Assembly: GCA_947460275.1 (NCBI GenBank)
Contig: CANHHZ010000098.1
Location: 1 to 7,195, forward strand
Direction: 5' to 3'
Length of the DNA stretch: 7,195 bases
From: Sphingobacteriaceae bacterium
GTDB taxonomy: Bacteria > Bacteroidota > Bacteroidia > Sphingobacteriales > Sphingobacteriaceae
Both the position numbers and the translations under genes were made by a program. The notes under the pieces were generated by a model. The model was not told the origin of the DNA. It saw nothing but the letters and a program-made list of their open reading frames with translations, and did no database searches. This document shows, one piece after another, positions 1 through 6,121 of the stretch (the first letter of the stretch is position 1; every line of letters starts with the position of its first letter).

Positions 1-11
1 AAATCAATAGT

Positions 12-42
12 AAACAAAAAAAGCAGCTCGAAGCTGCTTTTT
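12..42 (-). terminator. Rho-independent terminator after the SPFH gene
   Basis: An 11-bp perfect stem (arms 18-28 and 32-42, core AGCAGCT/AGCTGCT) has a 3-nt loop. Reading on the minus strand, it is followed by a T-rich tract (17 down to 12). It begins 17 nt after the SPFH stop codon. Because A and T runs flank both sides it could also stop transcription arriving on the plus strand from the left, but no such gene is visible. Confidence 0.85.
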
Positions 43-59
43 AATTAGTATAAAACTTA

Positions 60-983
60 TTATTTGCCTTTCCGCTCTAATTGCATAGCCATCATTTCTT
101 TCATGGTTTTGTTCATACCTTCGGTAGAACCATCTAAAAATATTACGTTTCCTTCACTGTTCTCTGCAAAATGCTTGATAGACTCTGTCCACATAGTAAA
201 TAAAATTACCGATATATCTAAGTTTGCTTGTTCCATTTCTTGGGCAGCTTTAGTCATTCCGTGTGCTACTTCTGCTCTAAATAGTGCAATACCTTGTCCG
301 CGTAATTGTGCGGCTTCACGCTCTGCGGCTGCAGCAATTTTAATGGCGTTACCATCGGCTTCGGCCCCTTTAGTTTTGGTAATCAGCAAAGCCTGACCTT
401 CATTTTCTGCCGCTGCTTTTAGGTTGTTTGAAGCCACTACACGACTCATAGAGCGCATAATTTCTTCATCAAAGGTAATATCGTTTAGTTGTAAATCTTG
501 TAGATGATAGCCCCAACTTTCTAATACTTGGTCAATTTGATGTTTAACGTGTTCAACAATTTCGTTGCGTTGCGCCAACACATTTGCCTGCTTTTGTGTA
601 GCCACATAAGCTCTTATCGAACCTTCAATGGTACGAATTAAAGCTTGCATCAAGTTGGTTGCATCTACAAATTTAAAGGCTACGTTTTTAATAGTTTCTT
701 CATCGTGATTGATTACCGAATACAAAAGCATGGCTTTAAAATATACGTTAGCTTGGTCTTGGGTAACCGCCTGAAAAGAAAGTTCTACAGATCGGTTTTG
801 AATAGAAATTCGAGAATGTATTTGTTCAATCAACGGAATTTTTAAGCTTAACCCTGGTCTAAGTTGCCTTCTGTATTTTCCGAAAACAGTAAGCACTGCG
901 ATTGTACCTTGTTTAACGGTTACAAAAGAGCTAAATAATACAATTAATCCAAAAAAGAGGAAGGATAAAATAAAATAATTCAT
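60..983 (-). CDS. SPFH/Band 7 (stomatin/HIR-like) membrane protein
   Basis: This 307-aa protein has one N-terminal hydrophobic segment (about residues 2-20), then an SPFH/Band 7 domain (about 22-190) that opens with VKQGTIAVLTVFGKY and the typical LRPGLSLKIPLIE. An Ala/Glu-rich helical stretch (about 186-250) probably forms a coiled coil. The C-terminal part has NVIFLDGSTEGMNKTMKEMM (about 279-298), which resembles the end of plant hypersensitive-induced-response proteins. Family members oligomerise on membranes and organise microdomains or regulate proteases; which of these applies here cannot be read from the sequence. The first ATG gives the full membrane anchor, and the upstream sequence is A-rich without a Shine-Dalgarno site. 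No NfeD partner gene, often found beside bacterial stomatins, is adjacent. HflK/HflC are alternatives, but there is no second paralogous gene beside it. The family call is firm; the function is open. Confidence 0.9.
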   Translation of the reverse strand: MNYFILSFLFFGLIVLFSSFVTVKQGTIAVLTVFGKYRRQLRPGLSLKIPLIEQIHSRISIQNRSVELSFQAVTQDQANVYFKAMLLYSVINHDEETIKNVAFKFVDATNLMQALIRTIEGSIRAYVATQKQANVLAQRNEIVEHVKHQIDQVLESWGYHLQDLQLNDITFDEEIMRSMSRVVASNNLKAAAENEGQALLITKTKGAEADGNAIKIAAAAEREAAQLRGQGIALFRAEVAHGMTKAAQEMEQANLDISVILFTMWTESIKHFAENSEGNVIFLDGSTEGMNKTMKEMMAMQLERKGK

Positions 984-1030
984 ATGTAGTTTGTTTTAAA
1001 TAAATAATAATCAATAGTACTAAGAAACTC

Positions 1031-1050
1031 TGATTTTTTATAAAAAATCA
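1031..1050. repeat. Perfect 20-bp AT-rich palindrome between the capA-like and SPFH genes
   Basis: The half-site TGATTTTTTA is followed directly by its exact reverse complement. It lies 48 bp upstream of the SPFH start and 77 bp past the capA-like stop. As RNA it could form a hairpin of about 8 bp, but it is A/U-rich and no clean U-tract follows on the minus strand, so it would be a weak terminator. A regulator-binding site for the SPFH gene is the other reading. No exact TAnnTTTG box is present in 984-1126; the nearest is TACTATTG (minus strand, 1019-1012), which lacks a matching -33 element. Confidence 0.6.
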
Positions 1051-1126
1051 AGCTATTTTTTCAAACAAAAATTTCAAAAAGCGTTTTGGTTTAAAAATAT
1101 TTTAACTTCTCTTTTGCTGTGGAGTT

Positions 1127-2230
1127 TTAATGTTTTACAGTAATCTTGTTGTTCTCGAAACGCAAAAAATTATCTGGAAAATCTAGCGTTGTTAAGGTTT
1201 TCAGTTTTTTAAATGCATTAAATTCATCATCAAGCGTAAGCCTATTTATTTTATCTTGTTTTACAGAAATTACATCAGCAAATAAAAAATCACCTTTACT
1301 GTTTAGTTTTAGCTGTAAAATGGGTGCAAAACCGTTTGGGCCTTTTAAGCTAAACATGCCGTAAGTACAAAAGTTGCCCAAGCTGTACGCAATAAACTTA
1401 TTTTTATAAACTTCTACCGCTCGTGTTACATGTGGACCATGGCCCAATACAATGTCTGCTCCGGCATCTATTACAGCGTGAGCAAAAGCATAAACATTTC
1501 CCCTGTTTTCATCGTAAAAAATTTCCGATTTTCTGTTTACACGTTCGAAATTAGCGCCTTCGCCACCACCATGAAAAGACACGATTACCACATCGGCAAT
1601 TGTTTTTAGCTTATTTACTAAAATTTTGGCGCTATCTACGCGATTAATCGAAACGGTATTTTCGTTAGGTGCAAAAGCACAAAAAGCGAATTTTAGCCCA
1701 TTCTGCTTAAAAATTTCAAAAGGCTTATTAAGCTGACCAGCATAATGTATTTGAAGTGAATCTAAAATTGTTGCGGTTCTTCTTCTTCCTAAATTACCAA
1801 AATCGCCAACGTGGTTGTTGGCAATACTCAACACGTTAAACCCCGCTTTTTTATAAATGCCTGCATATCTTTCTGGCATTCTAAAAGCAAAGCAGCTGTT
1901 GCTATTTGGGTTCGCACATTTGGTAGATTTTCCATTGTTTAAAAAACAGCCTTCTAAATTTCCGAATACGATGTCGCCTTTTAAATATTTTTCTACTTCC
2001 TTAAAGCTGTTTATGGCATCGTCTGAGGGTAAATTTTTTTCACTTGGATAAGCAGAACCTAACATCATATCGCCTACGGCAACTAGGCTTATCGTATCTT
2101 TTGATTTGTTTTTTGAAACATTACTTACGCTATTATTCTGTTGTGCAGTGGCTTTGCTATTATTTTGGCAGTTGATTAATAAGTAGGCAGTTAAAAATGT
2201 AAATACGCCAAGTGTTAAAAATCTTTTCAT
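1127..2230 (-). CDS. CapA family (PGA_cap) metallophosphatase-like lipoprotein
   Basis: This 367-aa protein begins with a lipoprotein-type signal whose lipobox LINC ends at Cys21. Asn just before the cysteine is unusual but tolerable. An Asn/Ser/Lys-rich linker runs to about residue 45. The PGA_cap fold follows, with VGDMMLG (52-58), NLEG (91-94), ANNH (137-140), FHGGGEG (219-225), GHGPH (273-277) and SLGNF (293-297), the conserved metal-site and core blocks in the expected order. The family's usual HWGxEY appears here as HGGGEG. A loop after NLEG carries three cysteines (95, 105, 113). The family is named after CapA of poly-gamma-glutamate capsule systems, but no capB or capC gene is next to it, so capsule synthesis should not be assumed; a cell-envelope hydrolase role is more cautious. 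It lies downstream of the NlpC/P60 gene, with a terminator-like hairpin between them. Confidence 0.9.
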   Translation of the reverse strand: MKRFLTLGVFTFLTAYLLINCQNNSKATAQQNNSVSNVSKNKSKDTISLVAVGDMMLGSAYPSEKNLPSDDAINSFKEVEKYLKGDIVFGNLEGCFLNNGKSTKCANPNSNSCFAFRMPERYAGIYKKAGFNVLSIANNHVGDFGNLGRRRTATILDSLQIHYAGQLNKPFEIFKQNGLKFAFCAFAPNENTVSINRVDSAKILVNKLKTIADVVIVSFHGGGEGANFERVNRKSEIFYDENRGNVYAFAHAVIDAGADIVLGHGPHVTRAVEVYKNKFIAYSLGNFCTYGMFSLKGPNGFAPILQLKLNSKGDFLFADVISVKQDKINRLTLDDEFNAFKKLKTLTTLDFPDNFLRFENNKITVKH

Positions 2231-2244
2231 GGGTTACTTTCAAT

Positions 2245-2273
2245 AAAAAATCCCCCTGAAATATAGGAGGATT
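2245..2273 (-). terminator. Terminator/attenuator between the NlpC/P60 and capA-like genes
   Basis: Arms at 2249-2257 and 2265-2273 (AATCCCCCT and AGGAGGATT) form a 9-bp stem with a 7-nt loop. The single mismatch in plus-strand pairing becomes a G-U wobble in minus-strand RNA, so the structure is fully paired only in the direction of the genes. A U-tract follows (2250 down to 2245). It begins 28 nt after the peptidase stop and ends 18 nt before the capA-like start, so it either ends the first transcript or attenuates read-through into the second gene. Confidence 0.75.
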
Positions 2274-2300
2274 ATATGTTTTTGAAAAAAGGTTATTTAA

Positions 2301-2855
2301 CTATTCTTCAATAAAATCTTTCTTTGCCGATTCTAAAATTCTTCCACCTTTGTAAAAATAACGGCTGTAATAAGGTTCGTTCAAATTGCTAATTACAACT
2401 CCTCTGGTGCTTGATGCATGCGCAAACCTGTTGTCGCCTAAGTAAATACCAACATGAGAAATGCTTCTGCTTTTTATTTTAAAAAATACCAAATCCCCTT
2501 CTTTAAGTTCGTCTTTACCTAGAGGATTTACCATACTAAAAATATCACGAGAGTTACGTAATATGGCTGTATTGAAAACTTTATCGTAAATAGCTTTAGT
2601 AAATGCCGAGCAATCAATCCCTTTTTGGGTGTTTCCTCCAAAACGATAAGGAGTGCCAATCCACTCATAAATAAATTTATACAACTTTAAGTTAGAGGTT
2701 GCATCAACGGCAACACCCATTACTTGAGAAAAATATTGTGAGGCTAAGTTGTCGGGATCTTCTAATTTATTTGCTTCTTTAGATTTATTTTGAGCATTTG
2801 CAGCAGAAAAACTACAAGCAATGATTAGCAGCGAGAACAAAAACTTTTTTATCAT
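2301..2855 (-). CDS. Secreted NlpC/P60 family cysteine peptidase (probable peptidoglycan endopeptidase)
   Basis: This 184-aa protein has a Lys-Lys n-region and a hydrophobic core, then a likely signal peptidase I site after ANA (Ala21, before Gln22). IIAC at 11-14 resembles a very short lipobox, so a lipoprotein cannot be excluded. The NlpC/P60 domain (about 57-175) shows the catalytic cysteine in GIDCSAF (Cys82), a histidine in ISHVGIYLG (His134) and a third polar residue in FAHASS (His146), with WIGTPYRFGG (65-74) upstream as expected. Family members cut peptide cross-links or stem peptides in peptidoglycan; the exact bond is not predictable. There is no SH3 or LysM targeting domain, so it is a minimal Spr/NlpC-type enzyme. 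The region between signal and domain (22-56) is polar. It is the first gene of the leftward group, with a recognisable promoter about 75 bp upstream. Confidence 0.93.
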   Translation of the reverse strand: MIKKFLFSLLIIACSFSAANAQNKSKEANKLEDPDNLASQYFSQVMGVAVDATSNLKLYKFIYEWIGTPYRFGGNTQKGIDCSAFTKAIYDKVFNTAILRNSRDIFSMVNPLGKDELKEGDLVFFKIKSRSISHVGIYLGDNRFAHASSTRGVVISNLNEPYYSRYFYKGGRILESAKKDFIEE

Positions 2856-2929
2856 GTTATACTATTAAGTTTGGGTAAAAAGACACTTACACTTAAACGT
2901 ACACCACTACGGGCTTATTGTTAAGACAG

Positions 2930-2961
2930 CAAAAATATAAATTTTATAGTTATTTTCCAAA
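2930..2961 (-). promoter_or_regulatory. Bacteroidota-type promoter for the NlpC/P60 gene
   Basis: On the minus strand a TTTG (2961-2958) is followed, after 20 nt, by TATTTTTG (2937-2930), an exact match to the Bacteroidota -33 TTTG / -7 TAnnTTTG consensus with the right spacing. Transcription would start near 2924, giving a leader of roughly 70 nt before the ATG. The leader contains a duplicated 6-mer (plus-strand ACACTT at 2883-2894) but no Shine-Dalgarno sequence. Confidence 0.65.
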
Positions 2962-2978
2962 TAATATCTGACAAACCC

Positions 2979-2996
2979 TTTTGATAACTATCAGAA
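2979..2996. repeat. Imperfect palindrome upstream of the peptidase promoter
   Basis: TTTTGATA (2979-2986) and TATCAGAA (2989-2996) form an 18-bp near-palindrome with a 2-bp centre and one non-complementary position. It sits about 18 bp beyond the -33 element, where an activator could bind. It also lies about 36 bp past the small minus-strand ORF, but with a 2-nt loop it would be a poor terminator. Function unknown. Confidence 0.35.
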
Positions 2997-3031
2997 AACG
3001 AATGAGGTAAATGGTTTTGGCGTTGTTTAAC

Positions 3032-3127
3032 CTACTTTAATAAATCTTTAAGCACCAAAAATAGAAAAACAATTAAGCCAACAACTATTTCATTTTTATA
3101 CTTTTTGTGGAATGGTAATGATTTCAT
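3032..3127 (-). CDS. Possible 31-aa single-pass membrane miniprotein
   Basis: An ATG-to-TAG ORF of 31 codons starts MKSLPFHKKYKNE, continues with the hydrophobic run IVVGLIVFLFLVL (residues 14-26) and ends KDLLK. The layout of basic N-terminus, one short membrane helix and charged tail is that of a small inner-membrane protein, with the N-terminus predicted inside. The ATG follows an A-rich stretch of the kind used for translation initiation in Bacteroidota. TAAGTTTG (3139-3132) is an exact -7-type box, but it lies only 4 bp before the ATG and has no good -33 partner. AT-rich DNA readily yields Leu/Ile/Phe codons by chance, so this may be spurious. It matches no family that I recognise. Transcription would run towards the peptidase gene. 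Confidence 0.35.
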   Translation of the reverse strand: MKSLPFHKKYKNEIVVGLIVFLFLVLKDLLK

Positions 3128-3198
3128 TTTACAAACTTATGTTTTTTTAAACAAAACTTTATTTTATGAACGTCTAATTTTTTGCACAAAATTTAATT

Positions 3199-3259
3199 CT
3201 TATATTTTATTCAAACCAAGTGAATTTTATGGGCAAACTATTAGATTATAAAATATAAG
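3199..3259. repeat. 12-bp perfect inverted repeat with 37-nt spacer
   Basis: CTTATATTTTAT (3199-3210) is repeated as its exact reverse complement at 3248-3259. It lies about 180 bp upstream of the pdhA start. The arms contain only one G/C pair each, so a stable RNA stem is doubtful. A pair of operator half-sites or chance in AT-rich DNA are both possible. Confidence 0.4.
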
Positions 3260-3378
3260 TTAGTTGATATGGCTTTATGCAAATTGTATCCCAGGCAATT
3301 TTGATCTAAAACGGACCATTTTGAAGCAAAAAATACAGGTTATACCAAGCAAAAACTATATTTTTACATTAAAACGTG

Positions 3379-3408
3379 TTAAAAATTGCAATAAAAAAAT
3401 TAGATTTG
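3379..3408 (+). promoter_or_regulatory. Probable pdhA-pdhC promoter
   Basis: TAGATTTG (3401-3408) is an exact TAnnTTTG -7 box. A TTA at 3379-3381, 19 nt upstream, is a weak match to the TTG -33 element. Transcription would start near 3413-3415, leaving a leader of about 23-25 nt before the pdhA ATG. No exact -7 box closer to pdhA was found. Confidence 0.5.
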
Positions 3409-3437
3409 CCTTCTAGATTAAAAATTAATACCTCAAC

Positions 3438-4430
3438 ATGAGTGCAGTAGAAATTAATAAAGATACCTATTTGAAATGGTTTGAGTCGATGTTGCTGATG
3501 CGTAAATTCGAAGAAAAAACCGGGCAATTGTACGGACAGCAAAAAATTCGTGGTTTTTGTCACTTATATATTGGTCAGGAAGCAGTTGTTGCAGGTGCAA
3601 TTTCTGCTATGGGACCAGATGATTCTATGATTACAGCTTACCGTGATCATGCTCATGCGCTAGCTTTAGGCGTAAGTGCCAATAGTATCATGGCCGAAAT
3701 GTATGGAAAAATTACAGGCTGCTCAAAAGGGAAAGGTGGTTCTATGCATATTTTTAGCAAGGAGCATAATTTTTATGGAGGTCATGGTATCGTCGGTGGT
3801 CAAATCCCCTTGGGGGCTGGTATTGCTTTTGCCGAAAAATACAAAGGCACTAAAAATGTAAATGTTTGTTACATGGGCGATGGCGCTGTACGTCAAGGGG
3901 CGTTAAACGAGGCTTTTAATATGGCTATGTTATGGAAATTACCTGTAATTTTTGTTTGCGAAAACAATGGTTACGCCATGGGTACATCGGTAGAGCGTAC
4001 TACCAACATGACCGATATTTATAAAATAGGTTTAGGCTTTGATATGCCTTGCGCACCAGTTGATGGAATGGATCCAGTTGCTGTACACAATGCAATGGAT
4101 GAAGCCATACAACGTGCACGAAATGGAGAAGGGCCAACGTTTTTAGAAATGAGAACTTATCGCTACCGTGGGCATTCGATGTCTGACCCAGCGAAATATC
4201 GTACCAAAGACGAGTTGGAAGAATACAAGGCAAAAGATCCTATTGACCAAGTTCGAGAAGTTATTATAAAAGAAAAATATGCTGACGATAAATGGATTGC
4301 TGAGATTGAAGAAAAAGTAAAATCAATTGTTGATGAATCGGTAAAATTTGCTGAAGAGTCTCCATGGCCTGAGGCTGAAGAACTTTTTAAAGATGTTTAC
4401 GTACAAACAGATTATCCTTTTCAAGATTAA
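3438..4430 (+). CDS. pdhA: Pyruvate dehydrogenase E1 component, alpha subunit
   Basis: The 330-aa protein is the alpha half of the heterotetrameric E1 enzyme. With thiamine diphosphate it decarboxylates pyruvate and passes the acetyl group to the lipoyl arm of E2. The ThDP/Mg motif starts at GDG (147-149) and ends at NN (176-177). Other family marks are GFCHLYIGQEA (39-49), YRDHAHAL (68-75), GKGGSMHIF (98-106), GGHGIVGGQIPLGAG (114-128) and the loop YRYRGHSMSDP (241-251), the counterpart of the loop phosphorylated in mitochondrial E1-alpha. Length is normal for Bacteroidota and Gram-positive PdhA, and the first ATG places the conserved YLKWFESMLLMRKFEEK near the N-terminus as expected. No Shine-Dalgarno site is visible. 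The next gene is E2, not E1-beta, so the beta subunit must come from another locus. A branched-chain 2-oxoacid E1-alpha is less likely because of the E2 neighbour and the motif wording. Confidence 0.96.
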   Translation: MSAVEINKDTYLKWFESMLLMRKFEEKTGQLYGQQKIRGFCHLYIGQEAVVAGAISAMGPDDSMITAYRDHAHALALGVSANSIMAEMYGKITGCSKGKGGSMHIFSKEHNFYGGHGIVGGQIPLGAGIAFAEKYKGTKNVNVCYMGDGAVRQGALNEAFNMAMLWKLPVIFVCENNGYAMGTSVERTTNMTDIYKIGLGFDMPCAPVDGMDPVAVHNAMDEAIQRARNGEGPTFLEMRTYRYRGHSMSDPAKYRTKDELEEYKAKDPIDQVREVIIKEKYADDKWIAEIEEKVKSIVDESVKFAEESPWPEAEELFKDVYVQTDYPFQD

Positions 4431-4461
4431 TTTATTAACGCATTACAATAGATTTATATAA

Positions 4462-6108
4462 ATGGCTGATATAGTAAAAATGCCCAAAATGAGCGACACC
4501 ATGACCGAAGGGGTAATGGCGAAGTGGCACAAAAAAGTGGGAGATAAAGTTAAGAGTGGCGATGTTTTAGCTGAAGTTGAAACCGATAAGGCAACAATGG
4601 ATCTAGAATCTTATTGGGATGGAACACTGTTGTATGTAGGCGTAGAAGAAGGTAAAGCTGTGCCAGTTGACGCAGTTATTGCAGTAATTGGAAAAGAAGG
4701 CGAAGATTATAAAGCGGCTTTAGCAGCAGAAGGTGGAGCCGAAACTGCAAAAACTGAAAGTCCGAAAGCGGAAACAAAAACAGAAGCAACCGCACCTGTA
4801 CAAGGTGGTGGATTAAGCGAGGCTGATTTAGATAAAATGGGCGTTACTGTAATCCGTATGCCTTTATTAAGCGACACCATGACCGAAGGCGTTATTGCCG
4901 GCTGGCATAAAAAGGTAGGGGATAAAGTTAAAGGCGACGATATATTAGCTGATGTTGAAACCGATAAGGCAACCATGGAAATTATGGGTTATGCCGATGG
5001 AACGTTGCTACATGTTGGCGTAAATAAAGGCGAAGCAGCCAAAGTAAATGGTATTATTGCTATCGTGGGCCCTGCCGGAACAGACGTTTCTGGCATTTTG
5101 GCCGGAGGCATTAGCTCAACTGTAACTGCAGCCGAGAAAGCAGAATCAGCACCACCACAAGCGGCAACGCAAAGTCAAGAAAGTACGCCGACCCCTTTGG
5201 CAAACACAAGTGGCGGTCGTATTATTGCATCGCCATTGGCTAAAAAAATAGCTAAAGATAAAGGAATTGATCTTGCACAAGTTGCAGGCAGTGCGGAAGG
5301 TGGTCGTATTATTAAAAAAGATATCGAAAACTTTACGCCTGTTCAAGCAGAAAGCGGAAAGCAGAAAGTAGAAAGCGTATCGGGCGATAAACCTGCTGCG
5401 CCTGTAATTCCAACTTATGTTGGCGAAGAAAAATATACTGAAGTTCCTGTTTCGCAAATGCGCAAGGTAATTGCGAAGCGCTTGGCCGAAAGTTTATTTA
5501 CCGCTCCTCATTTCTATTTAACTATAAGTATTGATATGGACGGCGCAATTGCTGCCCGTACGCAAATTAATGCGGTAGCTCCTGTAAAAGTCTCGTTTAA
5601 CGATATCGTAATTAAAGCTGTTGCAGTAGCATTGAAAAAACATCAAGCAGTAAACTCATCGTGGGGTGGCGATAAAATTCGTTTCAATGAGCATACCAAC
5701 ATTGGCGTGGCTATGGCTGTTGAAGATGGATTACTTGTGCCAGTAGTGCGTTTTGCCGATGGTAAATCTTTATCTCACATTTCTGCAGAAGTAAAAGAAT
5801 ACGGCGCAAAAGCGAAAGCCAAAAAACTACAACCTTCAGATTGGGAAGGAAGTACATTTACAGTTTCTAACTTAGGTATGTTTGGTATTGATGAATTTAC
5901 ATCGATCATCAACTCTCCTGATGGAGCTATTTTATCAGTAGGCGCCATACAACAAGTGCCTGTTGTTAAAAATGGTGCGGTTGTACCAGGAAATGTAATG
6001 AAGTTGACTTTAGGTTGCGATCACCGTGTGGTTGATGGAGCAACTGGAGCAGCATTTTTACAAACCCTAAAAGGATTGTTAGAAGAGCCAATTAGACTTT
6101 TGGCCTAA
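4462..6108 (+). CDS. pdhC: Pyruvate dehydrogenase E2, dihydrolipoamide acetyltransferase (two lipoyl domains)
   Basis: The 548-aa protein is the core subunit of the pyruvate dehydrogenase complex: it takes the acetyl group from E1 on lipoyl-lysine and transfers it to CoA. Domain order is lipoyl 1 (about 1-80, ETDKA with Lys43), lipoyl 2 (about 128-206, ETDKA with Lys169), peripheral-subunit-binding domain (about 252-291, ASPLAKKIAKDKGIDL), linker, and catalytic domain (about 325-548) with SNLGMFGIDEF (469-479) and DHRVVDG (520-526; His521 and Asp525 catalytic). The linkers (about 84-127, 207-250, 292-320) are rich in Ala, Pro, Glu, Thr and Ser. It starts 31 nt after pdhA and is probably co-transcribed; its own start has no Shine-Dalgarno site. 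The linker after the binding domain contains a 7-bp tandem repeat. A 2-oxoglutarate or branched-chain E2 is unlikely given the pdhA neighbour and the acetyltransferase-type motif. Confidence 0.96.
   Translation: MADIVKMPKMSDTMTEGVMAKWHKKVGDKVKSGDVLAEVETDKATMDLESYWDGTLLYVGVEEGKAVPVDAVIAVIGKEGEDYKAALAAEGGAETAKTESPKAETKTEATAPVQGGGLSEADLDKMGVTVIRMPLLSDTMTEGVIAGWHKKVGDKVKGDDILADVETDKATMEIMGYADGTLLHVGVNKGEAAKVNGIIAIVGPAGTDVSGILAGGISSTVTAAEKAESAPPQAATQSQESTPTPLANTSGGRIIASPLAKKIAKDKGIDLAQVAGSAEGGRIIKKDIENFTPVQAESGKQKVESVSGDKPAAPVIPTYVGEEKYTEVPVSQMRKVIAKRLAESLFTAPHFYLTISIDMDGAIAARTQINAVAPVKVSFNDIVIKAVAVALKKHQAVNSSWGGDKIRFNEHTNIGVAMAVEDGLLVPVVRFADGKSLSHISAEVKEYGAKAKAKKLQPSDWEGSTFTVSNLGMFGIDEFTSIINSPDGAILSVGAIQQVPVVKNGAVVPGNVMKLTLGCDHRVVDGATGAAFLQTLKGLLEEPIRLLA
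4492..4973 (+). repeat. Duplicated lipoyl-domain coding segments within pdhC
   Basis: The two lipoyl domains share long exact nucleotide matches as well as protein similarity. A 20-nt block (encoding SDTMTEG) occurs at 4492-4511 and 4870-4889, and another 20-nt block (encoding VETDKAT) at 4576-4595 and 4954-4973. Both pairs are offset by exactly 378 nt, or 126 codons, so the domains align without gaps over this part. Between the blocks the copies differ at many silent and some amino-acid positions. This is an internal duplication in which the functional motifs remain alike at DNA level. Confidence 0.85.
5349..5376 (+). repeat. Four tandem copies of a 7-bp repeat inside pdhC
   Basis: The units are AGAAAGC, GGAAAGC, AGAAAGT and AGAAAGC, end to end. 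They encode part of the linker between the subunit-binding and catalytic domains (around residues 296-305, ESGKQKVES). Because 7 is not a multiple of 3, gain or loss of one unit would shift the reading frame; three units would keep it. The present copy number keeps the gene open. Confidence 0.8.
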
Positions 6109-6121
6109 ACATAATTTGTCA

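Larger units (their letters stand above)
2856..3437. other. AT-rich divergent intergenic region between the peptidase and pdhA
   Basis: These 582 bp separate two divergently transcribed genes. They contain the peptidase promoter (2930-2961), a partial palindrome (2979-2996), a possible 31-codon minus-strand ORF (3032-3127), a 12-bp inverted repeat with a 37-nt spacer (3199-3259), and a likely pdhA promoter (about 3379-3408). The rest (about 3260-3378) shows no coding potential beyond ORFs of 10-15 codons, no tRNA-like structure and no riboswitch that I recognise. Confidence 0.7.

Noticed and set aside
64..396. Plus-strand 110-codon ORF opposite the SPFH gene
   Set aside because: It is antisense to the Ala/Glu-rich helical region, which leaves long open frames on the other strand; no family features.
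1127..2230. A poly-gamma-glutamate capsule locus
   Set aside because: Only a CapA-like protein is present; no capB ligase or capC partner is in the window, and the family is broader than capsule synthesis.
2264..2314. Plus-strand AGGAGG followed 5 nt later by an ATG and a 12-codon ORF (2276-2314)
   Set aside because: The AGGAGG is one arm of the minus-strand terminator stem, the ORF overlaps the end of the peptidase gene, and genes in this window do not use Shine-Dalgarno sites.
3369..3563. Minus-strand 64-codon ORF overlapping the pdhA start and promoter
   Set aside because: It lies antisense to the conserved N-terminus of PdhA and has no recognisable domain; it is a shadow of that reading frame.
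5146..5457. Minus-strand 103-codon ORF within pdhC with a hydrophobic AFYFLLSAF stretch
   Set aside because: The hydrophobic stretch is the antisense reading of the AGAAAGC repeat; the plus strand is clearly coding for E2 linker and domains.
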